A stretch of DNA of 64,000 nucleotides from Planomicrobium stackebrandtii (GCF_030814955.1 NZ_JAUSWB010000001.1:124001-188000); one strand, 5' to 3'; shown: positions 33,341-42,530, counted from the first letter of the stretch. The notes: generated by a model not told the origin, from the letters alone. Program-made: numbers and translations.

Positions 33341-34456
33341 TCATGCTTCAATGGATTCGCGTGCACCTGCAATTCCAAAAGCCGAAACTCGATTTTTTCC
33401 GTTTCGTTTGGAATGGTATAAAGACTGGTCCGCTTCGCCAATCAGCTGCTCGAGTGGTTTGTGGTACGAGTCCAAGCTGATTCCCATTGATACGGTCAGT
33501 TTACCGCCAGGCTGAAGTTGCTCCCCATCAAAATGGTGCTGCTCGATTCCAATGCGCACTTTTTCAGCAATCGCCAGCGCTTCATGATCATCAAAAGGAT
33601 CCGTAATACAGAAAATAAACTCCTCACCGCCATAACGCGCCACGTAATCTTTATTGCGGGTATTGTCACGCAGCAATTGGCCGATTGACCGAAGAACTGC
33701 ATCTCCTTTTTGATGTCCGTGGGTATCGTTATAGGATTTAAAATAATCCACATCGAGCATGACGATGGCCACGGGTACTTGCTGCGCAACCAAAGTCTGG
33801 ACCTTGCTTCTGAAATAGCGCATATTGGGCAGTTGCGTCAAATGATCCTGATTCGAGAAAAATTCCAATTCTTTTCGAACCAATATGTGATGATTTTCGC
33901 CATTAGCGATCAACCCCATTGCCAAAACGGCAATTCCTGCAAAGACCATCATGGAGAAGATGATTACAAACGTTGCAGGGGTAGTAGCCCACATCCAGAT
34001 AGACTTCAATAGTTCAAAAACCAGCAAGCCCACCATCATTCTTCTAATATTTAAGATGGCGAAAAACTTATTGACTGTTTTTTTATCCCGGAACAAACTG
34101 CCGATAATGACCGGCAACACCACTGACTGCAGTATTCCCTCAATAACGGTTGGCCCGCCGAAAGAAAAGCGGTAAAACGAAGGAAAAATCGCAGACAAGA
34201 TCCCTACACGCCACCCTCCAATATAGGAAATGAAATACAATGGAACTTCACGGAGATCCAGCCTCATTCCTTGATAGAAATAAGGATTATACATAACGGA
34301 AAAGGTCAAAAAACTGATAAACAATATACTTAACCCCAACAACAGCTTTGATTCAGCCAGATCAGGAAACAGCACTTCTTTTGTCTTTAAAGCTAAATAC
34401 AATAAAGCAATGATCAAAGCCATGTTTTCAAGAAAGAAAAAAAGTAATGAATTCAT
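33341..34456 (-). CDS. Membrane diguanylate cyclase (5TM-5TMR_LYT + GGDEF)
   Basis: 371 residues. Six helices fill residues 5-185, with the LYT-type segment FRLD/REVPLYFISYIGGWRVGILSA. The catalytic domain follows: DHLTQLPNMRYF near 204, the metal Asp in MLDVDYFKSYND, and GGEEF at 276-280 on the A-site loop. An RxxD inhibitory site (RNKD, 267-270) lies five residues before it, so c-di-GMP feedback is expected. The architecture is that of B. subtilis DgcK (YhcK). AGGAGATG precedes the ATG. Likely an active c-di-GMP synthase sensing a membrane or extracellular signal. Confidence 0.9.
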   Translation of the reverse strand: MNSLLFFFLENMALIIALLYLALKTKEVLFPDLAESKLLLGLSILFISFLTFSVMYNPYFYQGMRLDLREVPLYFISYIGGWRVGILSAIFPSFYRFSFGGPTVIEGILQSVVLPVIIGSLFRDKKTVNKFFAILNIRRMMVGLLVFELLKSIWMWATTPATFVIIFSMMVFAGIAVLAMGLIANGENHHILVRKELEFFSNQDHLTQLPNMRYFRSKVQTLVAQQVPVAIVMLDVDYFKSYNDTHGHQKGDAVLRSIGQLLRDNTRNKDYVARYGGEEFIFCITDPFDDHEALAIAEKVRIGIEQHHFDGEQLQPGGKLTVSMGISLDSYHKPLEQLIGEADQSLYHSKRNGKNRVSAFGIAGARESIEA

Positions 34457-34624
34457 TGATACATCTCCTAAAAAAAACTTCCTTTCTTAGTTTACATTTT
34501 TCATGACTAAAAATACAGATAAACTACAGTATTAACCATTTTTTAGTATTTAATACTTTAATAAAACACTTGAACCAGCCACCACTTCCGTTCGCCTCGA
34601 ATATTTTCTTTATTTTTTCATCCT

Positions 34625-35113
34625 TCACATCAATTTCGACATATACAACTCGTTGACATACTTACCGTCTATCAATAGGGAATCCCGCTTTATTCCCTCC
34701 ACTTCAAATCCCATTTTTATATAAAGGGCAATCGCGGCTTCATTGTGCTCCAGTACAGTCAATTCAATGCGGTGAAGTTTCTTCTCTGTTGCCCATTTTT
34801 CTAAAGCCATAAAAAGCTTGGTTCCTATTCCTTTTCCGCGTACTCCCTGCCGGATGCCCACAGCGACATAGACGGAATGCTGTTTCCGATTGATTTCTTC
34901 ATTTATCGCGAACAGATAGCCTTTTAACTCCATCTCTTCTTCCGCGACTATAACAATTGATTTTTGATCCATCGCAACAAGCCGTTTTTGCAGCTGCTCG
35001 GACGTAGTTTTTCGTTCGCCTGGCTCAAACAGCATATAGTTCGATTCTTCCACATGTTTCATAAGCTCAGCCAATTGTTCGGCATCCGCTGGAACTGCTT
35101 TTCTGATGATCAT
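34625..35113 (-). CDS. GNAT-family N-acetyltransferase
   Basis: 162 residues from ATG at 35113, where AGGAGG is six bases upstream; this also places the start after the MFS stop instead of inside it. Acetyl-CoA loop VRGKGIGTKLFMALEKWA near residue 95, LTVLEHNEAAIALYIKMGFEVEG near 120. Substrate unknown; amines, ribosomal protein N-termini or antibiotics are all possible. Twenty-eight bases behind the MFS exporter gene on the same strand, so likely cotranscribed, which may hint at a joint detoxification role. Confidence 0.87.
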   Translation of the reverse strand: MIIRKAVPADAEQLAELMKHVEESNYMLFEPGERKTTSEQLQKRLVAMDQKSIVIVAEEEMELKGYLFAINEEINRKQHSVYVAVGIRQGVRGKGIGTKLFMALEKWATEKKLHRIELTVLEHNEAAIALYIKMGFEVEGIKRDSLLIDGKYVNELYMSKLM

Positions 35114-35141
35114 GGCCATCCTCCTGAGTTCTTTATATTTA

Positions 35142-36392
35142 TTAGACAATTTCCGGTCTGGCTGTTCCCTCTTTCCCGGATTTTCTGACAAACAATCCCG
35201 TGTAGACCATAAGCGTCCCTATCATCAGTAGCACGCCGATATAAACGGACATCATTGTAGGTATTAGAAAGGCGCCAATAATAATGGTCGAACGCGCCAG
35301 CAGATCCGCTCCGCTAAATGAAAAGTTGGAGAACGCGGAATACGAGCCGCGTTTATCTTCCGGAATCATATTTGCCATTTCTGCATTACGGACCGGTGAA
35401 TAAACTAATTCACCGATGGTACCGATAAAATTAAACAAGATCAATACGTACCAGCTGTTCGCTGACGTAATGGTAATATAGCCTACACTATAAAGCAACA
35501 ATCCAGTCAGCAGAACGTGCTGCTTGGAAAAGCGGTCCGTAAATTTGTTGACCACAAATGTCAAACAAACGACCAGCAGCATGTTTTGGATATTCAACAA
35601 GCTCAACATCCGAACTCCTGCAACGTCGAAATCAGCGATCGTGAAAGTTTCAAAGCTTTCGGCCAGCCTGACTCCGATATAGCTGTTTAATGAAAATTCA
35701 GCTGAAAAGATGAACATGGAGCCGATCACCACTTTAACAAATGGGCGATCCTGGAAAGCAACTTTATAATTTTGCAGCAAATCAATCAACACGTTGTTAT
35801 GCTGTTTTTTCAAGCTTTGGACGCGTTCATCCTTGAGCCAGATCTGGTAGGCAATCGGCAGACTGGCAGATGTTGCAGTCAAAAGCACAAACAGCTCGAT
35901 CTGATGATTAAGATACAGTAATCCACCCAGCGCTGCACCGATTGCCATCGACAAATTGATCATCCAGTAATCGATGGCGTATATCGCTTTGCGGTTTTCA
36001 GGTGTCGTTGAATCGATGATGATGGCATGCATCGCAGGCCGGCCAAGGCTGCTGGTAACGATAAAGATGACATAAGCAGCTGCAAAGAGGCCGATCCATT
36101 TGTCATCCGGCAGCAAGCTGAGCGCCATCAAGAGGAACATGACTGCGCTGAGTGACGAAGTCAAAACCAGCACCTTTTTACGCGGGAAGCGATCGGAAAT
36201 ATACCCGCCAATCAAGTTGACAAAAAAACCGATAAAGACCGTAATGATCAAAAAGGACCCTGCCCATACTTTACTCATTTCCTGTGCAAAAAACAGAGCC
36301 ATGAACGGCATGACAGCTGAAGTAACAGCTCGGTTAAAGAAAGAAGTGATTAAACGCACTTTAATATTCTGTGGATAGTCTTTCCATTTCAT
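35142..36392 (-). CDS. MFS exporter (YhjO-like)
   Basis: 416 residues with 12 helices. The first cytoplasmic loop has GGYISDRFPRKKVL, the MFS motif A. The N-terminus (KVRLITSFFNRAVTSAVMPFMALFFAQEM) matches the MdtH/YhjO group of drug or sugar exporters. AAGGGGGG precedes the ATG. It is divergent from an SgrR-type regulator with 97 bases between, the same pairing as yhjO-yhjP of B. subtilis and, in principle, sgrR-setA of E. coli. The substrate could be a sugar phosphate analogue or a drug. Confidence 0.88.
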   Translation of the reverse strand: MKWKDYPQNIKVRLITSFFNRAVTSAVMPFMALFFAQEMSKVWAGSFLIITVFIGFFVNLIGGYISDRFPRKKVLVLTSSLSAVMFLLMALSLLPDDKWIGLFAAAYVIFIVTSSLGRPAMHAIIIDSTTPENRKAIYAIDYWMINLSMAIGAALGGLLYLNHQIELFVLLTATSASLPIAYQIWLKDERVQSLKKQHNNVLIDLLQNYKVAFQDRPFVKVVIGSMFIFSAEFSLNSYIGVRLAESFETFTIADFDVAGVRMLSLLNIQNMLLVVCLTFVVNKFTDRFSKQHVLLTGLLLYSVGYITITSANSWYVLILFNFIGTIGELVYSPVRNAEMANMIPEDKRGSYSAFSNFSFSGADLLARSTIIIGAFLIPTMMSVYIGVLLMIGTLMVYTGLFVRKSGKEGTARPEIV

Positions 36393-36489
36393 CTTGTCAG
36401 CCCCCCTTGTCTTATGTATATTAAACTAGACGAAAGATGCTAAAAATAGACATTTTATATATTCTTGTCCACTTTTAGGAGGAGACTGC

Positions 36490-38151
36490 ATGGAAAATAC
36501 TCTTTTGGCCTTGTGGCAAGCTGTGCCATCCGGCTATGTCAAACAAACTCAACTGGCAGATCTGCTTGATCTGAGCAGCAAGCAGACGACACGCCTTTTG
36601 CGCAAATGGGCTAACGAAGGCTGGTTCACTTTCACGTCGGGCCGCGGCAGAGGTAATCCTTCTCATCTAAATTGGCTTAAAAATGTGGAAGAGGCATACG
36701 AACAGCAGCTCTCTCAACTGATTGAAGAACAGTCGATTGAAACCGCCGGAAAATATCTTTTGTTCGACTGGTCGCCCGAAATTAAGCAGCGTTTGATGCA
36801 TAAATTCAGGTCTAATTTCGGCTATATCCAAAACGGCACAAGTGACGGCGACAAATTGATTATTCCCAGAAAGTATCCGTTATTGACCCTTCATCCGCTC
36901 CATGCAGCAGATGTCCATAGCGCCAATATGGTTGCAACAGTTTATAACCGGTTAGTGTCGGTCGATGAACGCGGCCACGTTTCTCCTGAATTGGCGCATA
37001 GTTGGGATTTGACTCCCACCTGCCTTCGCCTCTATCTTCGGAAAAGAGTTCATTTTCACGATGGATCATTTCTGGCTGTGGAAGATGTGGTGGACTGTCT
37101 GGAACGGCTGCGGACGGATGCTTCATATGTGGATTTATGGAAGCCAATCACCGCCATTAAAGCCATTTCCCCGTATGCCCTTGAAATCTCTTTTCCCGGC
37201 GGCTGCAGCTATTGCCTGCAAATGCTTGGCATGATCAATGCCAGCATCTACAAGGGAACTGCTTTAGATCCTATTGGTTCCGGCAGTTTTTTTGTCGAGG
37301 AAAACCACGAATTGAAAACCACATTAATGGCTTTTGAGGATTATTTTCAGGAGCGGCCATTGCTTGACTCCGTGCAGTTTATCCAAGTGCCTGAAGACTT
37401 TGACTTTGCATATCGAACTTCGGCAAATGATAGGAGCGAAGATACCTTTCAAGTCGAAAGCGATTCCGGTTTTGGCGTAGTTATTATGAATGCATTTCGC
37501 GACTCTCCCATAAACCAAAAAGAAGTACGTGATTATGTCCATTACGCGATTGCCAAACATCGCCATACAATCGGCCAGTTTCATCCGCGGGCAATGCCCA
37601 ACCACCAAAGCTGCCTGATCGGTCAGGAACAGGCATACTCACTGCCATTTACCAAAAAACCTGTTCTCAAAAAGCCTTTGATTATCAAAGCGGCAAATTA
37701 CACAAATGGTTCAACCCGTTGGCTGAAAAAAGCTCTCGAAAGTGAAGGAATTCCTGTCGAGATCGTCTGGCTATCTTTTCGGGACAAAATGCTCGACACA
37801 AAAGATGATCAGACAGCCGACCTTTTTGTTCACGGTGAAGTGTTTGAAATGAACCAGAACTTTTCATTTTTTTACTTTCTTTCAAATGGCTATTCGCCAC
37901 TAGCCCCCATCATGAAATCCCAGGCCATGTTCAGCAATTACATGCAGCAGTATTCAGATATGCCTTTTGAACAGTGGACAGCACTAAATTTGAAAATTGA
38001 ACGGCAGCTTATTGAGTCGTCTCTTATGATTCCGCTGTATTATGAAAAACGGCAAATTCCTTTTTCCGTGGATTTGATGAATATCTCCATTAGCCATTTT
38101 GGCTATGTCGACTTTTCGAAGTTATGGATTCGCCCAATCATTGGCGGCTAA
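36490..38151 (+). CDS. SgrR-type regulator (HTH + solute-binding domain)
   Basis: 553 residues. An N-terminal winged helix domain (residues 1-60; LADLLDLSSKQTTRLLRKWANEGWFTF and GRGRGN) is followed by a family 5 solute-binding domain: YNRLVSVDERGHVSPELAHSWDLTPTCLRLYLRKRVHFHDGS near 160-215, PIGSGSFFV and a long C-terminal part. No signal peptide, so it is a cytosolic sensor-regulator in the manner of SgrR and B. subtilis YhjP. AGGAGGAG precedes the ATG. It most likely controls the divergent MFS gene. Confidence 0.9.
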   Translation: MENTLLALWQAVPSGYVKQTQLADLLDLSSKQTTRLLRKWANEGWFTFTSGRGRGNPSHLNWLKNVEEAYEQQLSQLIEEQSIETAGKYLLFDWSPEIKQRLMHKFRSNFGYIQNGTSDGDKLIIPRKYPLLTLHPLHAADVHSANMVATVYNRLVSVDERGHVSPELAHSWDLTPTCLRLYLRKRVHFHDGSFLAVEDVVDCLERLRTDASYVDLWKPITAIKAISPYALEISFPGGCSYCLQMLGMINASIYKGTALDPIGSGSFFVEENHELKTTLMAFEDYFQERPLLDSVQFIQVPEDFDFAYRTSANDRSEDTFQVESDSGFGVVIMNAFRDSPINQKEVRDYVHYAIAKHRHTIGQFHPRAMPNHQSCLIGQEQAYSLPFTKKPVLKKPLIIKAANYTNGSTRWLKKALESEGIPVEIVWLSFRDKMLDTKDDQTADLFVHGEVFEMNQNFSFFYFLSNGYSPLAPIMKSQAMFSNYMQQYSDMPFEQWTALNLKIERQLIESSLMIPLYYEKRQIPFSVDLMNISISHFGYVDFSKLWIRPIIGG

Positions 38152-38157
38152 TATAAA

Positions 38158-38196
38158 AAAGATGGGGAGCTGCACCATGTGCAGCTCCCCATCTTT
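38158..38196. terminator. Terminator between SgrR-type gene and small membrane gene
   Basis: 18-base perfect arms (38158-38175 and 38179-38196) with a three-base loop; T-run on plus strand, A-run on the other side, serving both convergent genes. Confidence 0.92.
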
Positions 38197-38214
38197 TTAT
38201 TTGCTTTAGCGGAC

Positions 38215-38481
38215 TTACAGAGAGTGTAGATTAGTGGAAAATATCAAGTATAAGCTCAATGTCAGCACGTTGAACAGCACAAGGTTAAACTTCAGATCAC
38301 CTTTTGCGCCAATCAATGCGGCCACAATTCCTGCTCCGCTCAGAAAACAGGGAAAGTGAAGATGAAAACTCAATAACAGCTCGAGTGGTGTGTGGAACCA
38401 ATGAATGGCTGCCAAAGTCAACGGCAGCATGGTCAACAGCAGGAGCCCTGCCGAGATGCATGCAAAACATTTCTTATACAT
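38215..38481 (-). CDS. Small membrane protein, three helices
   Basis: 88 residues with AAGGTGG upstream. Helices at about 5-24, 45-62 and 64-82; four cysteines or histidines (Cys5, Cys8, His27, His30, His40, His42, Cys45) lie near the membrane faces, which could bind metal. No family recognised. Confidence 0.55.
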   Translation of the reverse strand: MYKKCFACISAGLLLLTMLPLTLAAIHWFHTPLELLLSFHLHFPCFLSGAGIVAALIGAKGDLKFNLVLFNVLTLSLYLIFSTNLHSL

Positions 38482-38558
38482 AAGTACACCACCTTATCCT
38501 GTTCTTTGGCGCAATCGGTGACATTCAAACAGAAAGGCAGTCCAATAATGCTGCAACT

Positions 38559-38960
38559 CTAACAATCAACCGCCTTTAAAGCTGCTGCAATGCGGTTGGC
38601 AAAGGCTCCAGGAAGTTCACGGGTTTCCAAGTATAAACAATAGACATTGGGATCCATCACAAGACGCTGCATATAATTGGTGGGCAACGCTTGGGGGTGA
38701 TTGAGCAAAGTAGATAAAAAGACAGGCAGCTCAGACGGCAACAGCAAAATTTCTGCTTTGTTAATCATTAGACCTGGCTGTTGCATTGCTTGGAATGTGA
38801 TATCGCAATCCATCTTGAACATAAATTTGGTTTCATCGGTTTGGATGGTCAGCTTTCGAAGCTTTTTTACCAACAAGAGATTTCCAGTTGCTTTTACTTC
38901 TGCCTCCAGCGCTTTTTCCAGAATCGCTGCCGTCTCTTTTATCGGATCTGCTATAATCAT
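38559..38960 (-). CDS. Uncharacterised protein
   Basis: 133 residues from ATG at 38960; GAAGGG is nine bases upstream, while earlier in-frame ATGs at 38969 and 39002 do not fit. Begins MIIADPIKETAAILEKALEAEVKATGNLLLVKKLRK, then alternating strands (TKFMFKMDCDITF, EILLLPSELPVF) and a C-terminal helix. An alpha-beta cytosolic protein; no family recognised. Long AT-rich upstream region. Confidence 0.55.
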   Translation of the reverse strand: MIIADPIKETAAILEKALEAEVKATGNLLLVKKLRKLTIQTDETKFMFKMDCDITFQAMQQPGLMINKAEILLLPSELPVFLSTLLNHPQALPTNYMQRLVMDPNVYCLYLETRELPGAFANRIAAALKAVDC

Positions 38961-39382
38961 TTTCTTCATCCCTTCAAAAATCCTTATCAGACAAAAAAAC
39001 AAAATATTATCATACCTGAAAATTCTAAAATGATTGTTTTTAGTGAATAAAAAGTCTTAAAACCTATTTTTATTACTTTTAAATTGAAATTACGCACTTT
39101 AAGTAACACTATAAGACTACCTTTTATTATACAACTTGTAAATAGATATATATTTATTTATTAAATTTTTTGCATTTTAAATGTTTGTTCGAGTCAAAAT
39201 ATATGTGTTTTCGCAACTTTCTTCTATCTTTATATACCTTTTGTTAAAAGTATATTTTTAAAGAATGTTTATACAGATAACAAAATTGGCGATTAAGCAG
39301 CCGATCTCTAAATATATAATTATTCACATAAAACAATAAGTCCCGGCCATGTTGCCGTTATTTTTTGTTAATCTTTTCTTTC
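38961..39382. other. Very AT-rich intergenic region
   Basis: About 420 bases with strikingly low GC, several TATATA-like stretches and short A and T tracts. No open frame with a ribosome site on either strand and no clear hairpin until the terminator at its right end. Possible promoter of the uncharacterised gene lies here, but no single -35/-10 pair is convincing. Confidence 0.4.
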
Positions 39383-39410
39383 AAAAAAAAAGAACCCTTT
39401 ACGGATTCTT
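39382..39410 (-). terminator. Terminator overlapping end of DmpA-like gene
   Basis: AAGAACCC / GGATTCTT arms (39390-39397 and 39403-39410) with a five-base loop, then nine T on the minus strand. The stem includes the stop codon. Confidence 0.75.
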
Positions 39411-40469
39411 AAGCGATATGTTGAGCTTTTCAAGCAAGTCTTTAAATGCCGGGCGTTCATTTCCAACACGTCCGACTATGGATTTTGCAGTGATCAATGA
39501 ATTTAACACGGCTTCTTCCACAGCTTCCCCTGCAGCACGGAAAGCCTCGTCCATATCTTCTTCGTGGATGGTTTCAATTGTCAGGCATTTTGGCGGTTTG
39601 GCATGCGGGATTTTATTGGCCGTTGTAAAACCGAGAACAATTTCACCGCTGCCATTGGTGATTATAGAGCCAGTCCGGGAAAGACCTGTGACTGCCCGTT
39701 TCAATATACGGTGCAATTGCCGCTCGGACAACGGAAGATCCGTGGCTAAAATGACCATGACAGAACCTTTGTCTTCTTCCTTATGAGATTGCTGAATGTG
39801 TTTTTTCAACACTTTGCCGATTGGATTGCCGCTGACCATTAAATCGCTGAGCATTCCGAAATTCGACAGCACCAGCACACCGACTGTATATGTGCCGTGC
39901 CCGAGCTCCACAAGGCGAGAAGCAGAGCCGATTCCGCCTTTTAGCGAATAGCACAGCATTCCCGTTCCCGCTCCAACTGCACCTTCTTCAAACTCCACAC
40001 TGGTATGGTCCAGCGCATGGCGTACATGTTCTTCTTTAACAAAGCGGCGGCGAACATCGTTCAGAAACATGTCGTTGCATTCACCGACGATCGGGTTTAC
40101 TGTGCCGGTCGTGTTGCCGATATCGGAATTTTTCTCCAGCATATAGTCAATGACGGCATTGGCAGCGGTTCCGACGTTCAATGTGTTTGTTAGAACTATC
40201 GGGGTTTCCAGCGTACCAAGTTCCGCCAATTGTATGGTTCCCATCGTTTTCCCAAAACCGTTGATGACGTGGCTCGAAGCAATCAGTTTGTCGTGAAAGA
40301 CATCCCCCTGATGCGGCAAAATGGCTGTCACCCCAGTCTGCATATGGCCATCACTCAATGTAACATGGCCTACCGTAACGCCTGCTACATCTGTTATGGC
40401 GTTTAAGGATCCCGGCTCTATGCTGCCAACTTTCACGCCATAATCCCGAATTCGTTTTTGATTGTGCAA
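39399..40469 (-). CDS. P1-family (DmpA/BapA) aminopeptidase
   Basis: 356 residues from TTG at 40469, five bases after AGAGGTGAG; upstream in-frame ATGs lack a ribosome site and add unconserved residues. Family marks: NAITDVAGVTVGHVTL, TAILPH, VINGFGKTMG, LTNTLNVGTAANA and, after a long central part, GLSRTGSIITNGSGEIVLGFTTANKI. In DmpA the chain cuts itself just before the serine of the NGS-G motif to make an N-terminal-nucleophile enzyme, and that site is present. It removes D- or L-amino acids from peptides; substrate not predictable. Confidence 0.88.
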   Translation of the reverse strand: MHNQKRIRDYGVKVGSIEPGSLNAITDVAGVTVGHVTLSDGHMQTGVTAILPHQGDVFHDKLIASSHVINGFGKTMGTIQLAELGTLETPIVLTNTLNVGTAANAVIDYMLEKNSDIGNTTGTVNPIVGECNDMFLNDVRRRFVKEEHVRHALDHTSVEFEEGAVGAGTGMLCYSLKGGIGSASRLVELGHGTYTVGVLVLSNFGMLSDLMVSGNPIGKVLKKHIQQSHKEEDKGSVMVILATDLPLSERQLHRILKRAVTGLSRTGSIITNGSGEIVLGFTTANKIPHAKPPKCLTIETIHEEDMDEAFRAAGEAVEEAVLNSLITAKSIVGRVGNERPAFKDLLEKLNISLKNP

Positions 40470-40605
40470 ACTCTCACCTCTTTTTTTATAGTTATGTAAA
40501 CAGAATGCAAAAAACTCGCTGACAGTGAACCCCTGCAGAGTTCGAATCATCTTATCCAGCCCTGCGGTTACGCTCAAATAGAACGGAGCACAGAATTTGG
40601 TTGTT

Positions 40606-40839
40606 CTACATCACTGCTTCATCCCGATCACTCAATGTAATATAAAACGGGAAGAAAATAATAAGCAACAAGCCAATAATCCCGCTCACATAGCCTAAAG
40701 CCATTAAAAATCCTCCATTTTTAAAAGAAACATATTGTTTTGTATGGCAGTTGGCACATTGTTTTCCATATTTAGAAAACCCCAGTTTCCATACATCCTT
40801 GGTTGACCATTTAGAATGGCAATTCGTGCAGGATGCCAT
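40606..40839 (-). CDS. CXXC-20-CXXC family membrane protein, copy 2
   Basis: 77 residues from ATG at 40839 with AAAGGAGAG upstream; a longer frame without a ribosome site was rejected. Starts MASCTNC, with a second CANC pair 20 residues later and KQYVSFKNGG, then two membrane helices. Same family as 2691-2987 (TIGR04104 type); the zinc-ribbon half is more similar than the membrane half. Confidence 0.75.
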   Translation of the reverse strand: MASCTNCHSKWSTKDVWKLGFSKYGKQCANCHTKQYVSFKNGGFLMALGYVSGIIGLLLIIFFPFYITLSDRDEAVM

Positions 40840-41167
40840 CAAAACTCTCCTTTCATTTATACTATATACATTGAATTTTTGAAATATCATTTTACTAACC
40901 GCTTCGGCTGCTTTGGACGCATTGGCGCTAAGGATACTCCCGGGCATGTTTAGTTCTTTACGTTTTAATCCCGCGTAAGTTTCGATTAATAATCTTCAGT
41001 TAGGGTCTGGTGGGCATAAAAAGTTCTATCCAAACGCTGAAAAAATGCCGTCACACTTTTTAATTCCTCCATTTTTAAAGACCGTTAACTCATGAAAGAA
41101 TTAGCGGTCTTTAAAAATGGTTTGACTTAGTTTACTGAAGGAGACAGCCCATACATAACCTTTCTCG
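40840..41167. other. Intergenic stretch with a long hairpin
   Basis: About 330 bases without a gene. It holds the hairpin at 41069-41120 and, near 40903-40950, a GC-rich run that may be a worn copy of the dispersed repeat at 20917. Confidence 0.4.
41069..41120. repeat. Long perfect stem-loop
   Basis: CCATTTTTAAAGACCG (41069-41084) pairs with CGGTCTTTAAAAATGG (41105-41120) without a mismatch; the inner 20 bases extend the pairing partly. It follows the CBS gene but lacks an ordinary T-run, so its role is unclear. Confidence 0.6.
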
Positions 41168-41596
41168 TTATTGCAGTCTCGTGTTATCAGATTCGGATAC
41201 TTCCTCTAAGATCATGCTGGCATTGTCGTCTGTACGGTCTCTTACGGCAATATCACCCAACGAAACGATGCCAATCAACTGATCATTTTGCACAATCGGA
41301 AGTCGCCGAATTTGATGTTTGGACATTATCTCAGCAGCGTCTTTAATGGACATATCAGTTGTTCCGGTAACTAAGTGTGACGTTAGAATCTGAGACACAG
41401 GTCGATCCAATGAAACTTGAGCAGCGATTCCCCGGATGACGATGTCGCGGTCTGTAACAATTCCAAGCAACCGCTCGCCGTCGCTGATTGGAATGGATCC
41501 AACATCAAGTTCCATCATCTTGGATGCCAGCTCCCGAATAGTGATATCCGGCTTACAGGTCGTTACATCGGTAGTCATGATGTCTGTAATTTTCAT
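41168..41596 (-). CDS. Two-CBS-domain protein
   Basis: 142 residues. Two CBS motifs fill the chain: residues 6-60 (IMTTDVTTCKPDITI, GSIPISDGERLLGIVTDRDIVIRGIA) and 70-124 (QILTSHLVTGTTDMSI, IRRLPIVQNDQLIGIVSLGDIAVRD). Such stand-alone proteins bind adenine nucleotides and act as energy sensors; B. subtilis YhcV is similar. AGAGGAGG precedes the ATG. Monocistronic. Confidence 0.9.
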   Translation of the reverse strand: MKITDIMTTDVTTCKPDITIRELASKMMELDVGSIPISDGERLLGIVTDRDIVIRGIAAQVSLDRPVSQILTSHLVTGTTDMSIKDAAEIMSKHQIRRLPIVQNDQLIGIVSLGDIAVRDRTDDNASMILEEVSESDNTRLQ

Positions 41597-41972
41597 GAAT
41601 CGTTCCTCCTCTGGATATTTTCAGCTTTTGCTCACCAAATGGTTCCTTCCATTGACTGGAGAGATTTGTCAGTTCCCCTCTACTGAACCTCCTTTCTTCT
41701 TTTCTTTTACTATTCCTTATCCATTTCATTAAAAAATAAAACGTCTGCTTTTTAAAAATCAACGAACATTAAATTCCCGGATTTTGTGGTTTCTCTCCAG
41801 CAGCAATAAAAACGTCAGACATCCGATTTTTCTTAAACACCATTTTGCATCCGTGATAAAATATAACTGAACACTCATTCTGTCAGAAATGCCGGTTGAT
41901 CCATGCATTAGCCCATTTGTAATATCCAACCATTTAAAGGGGGCAGTTGTTATCGAATATTTACCTGTTTGG
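41597..41972. other. Intergenic stretch, divergent promoters expected
   Basis: About 375 bases upstream of both the CBS gene and the VTT gene. It contains a strong ribosome site AAAGGGGG at 41937-41944 discussed with the VTT gene; otherwise nothing recognisable. Confidence 0.4.
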
Positions 41973-42515
41973 ATGGAATTTATCGTTCTTCTTATCGTCA
42001 ACTTAGCAGTTGGAGCTGCCGGCTTTATTCCGAGTGTCTTGGTGACCGCAGTCAATATCCAGTCGTTTGGCCTCCAAGGCGGTGCAGTATTAACATTTAC
42101 CGGTGAAATTTTTGGCGCCTTACTGGGATTTTATTTGTATCGCTTTGGATTTTCCAAAGCCAATCCGAAATGGCTGCGCCACCCGTTTTGGCAAAAGTTC
42201 CAGCATCAATCGAATAAACGCGTGTTCAGCCTGGTAATCCTTTTTCGGCTGCTTCCCTTTATGCCATCCGGTTTTGTTACGGCAGGTGCGGCACTCACAA
42301 AGATAAACGCCAAACTGTTCTGGCTCGCCAGCACAATCGGCAAAGTTCCTGCAGTGATTTTAGAGCTCGCTGCCGTTTATGGAATTACGCAAGTGGTCCC
42401 GACAAACGTCCAATATCTTCTATTTGCTGCCGTTTTTATTGTTTCCATAGCCATTTGGCAATTGGATCGCCTAAAGAATTCCAAACAGCACAAAACCCCT
42501 CCATCGACAGATTGA
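41973..42515 (+). CDS. VTT (TVP38/DedA-like) membrane protein
   Basis: 180 residues from ATG 41973. Several helices: residues 1-30, 37-57, 90-110, 125-150, 155-172. The pattern GFIPSVLVTAVNIQSFGLQGGAVLTFTGEIFGALLGFYLYRFGF followed by RLLPFMPSGFVTAGAALTKI is that of YdjX/TVP38 family proteins, likely lipid scramblases or flippases. Start is uncertain: the only good ribosome site (AAGGGGG) lies eight bases before an ATC codon at 41952, 21 bases earlier; an in-frame ATG at 41889 precedes that site. Its last codons form the left arm of the terminator. Confidence 0.75.
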   Translation: MEFIVLLIVNLAVGAAGFIPSVLVTAVNIQSFGLQGGAVLTFTGEIFGALLGFYLYRFGFSKANPKWLRHPFWQKFQHQSNKRVFSLVILFRLLPFMPSGFVTAGAALTKINAKLFWLASTIGKVPAVILELAAVYGITQVVPTNVQYLLFAAVFIVSIAIWQLDRLKNSKQHKTPPSTD

Positions 42516-42523
42516 GGGGTTTT
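42492..42523. terminator. Terminator between VTT and guaC genes
   Basis: AAAACCCCTC (42492-42501) pairs with GAGGGGTTTT (42514-42523), 12-base loop. It includes the VTT stop codon and lies eight bases from the guaC stop on the other strand. Confidence 0.85.
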
Positions 42524-42530
42524 GCGTTTT

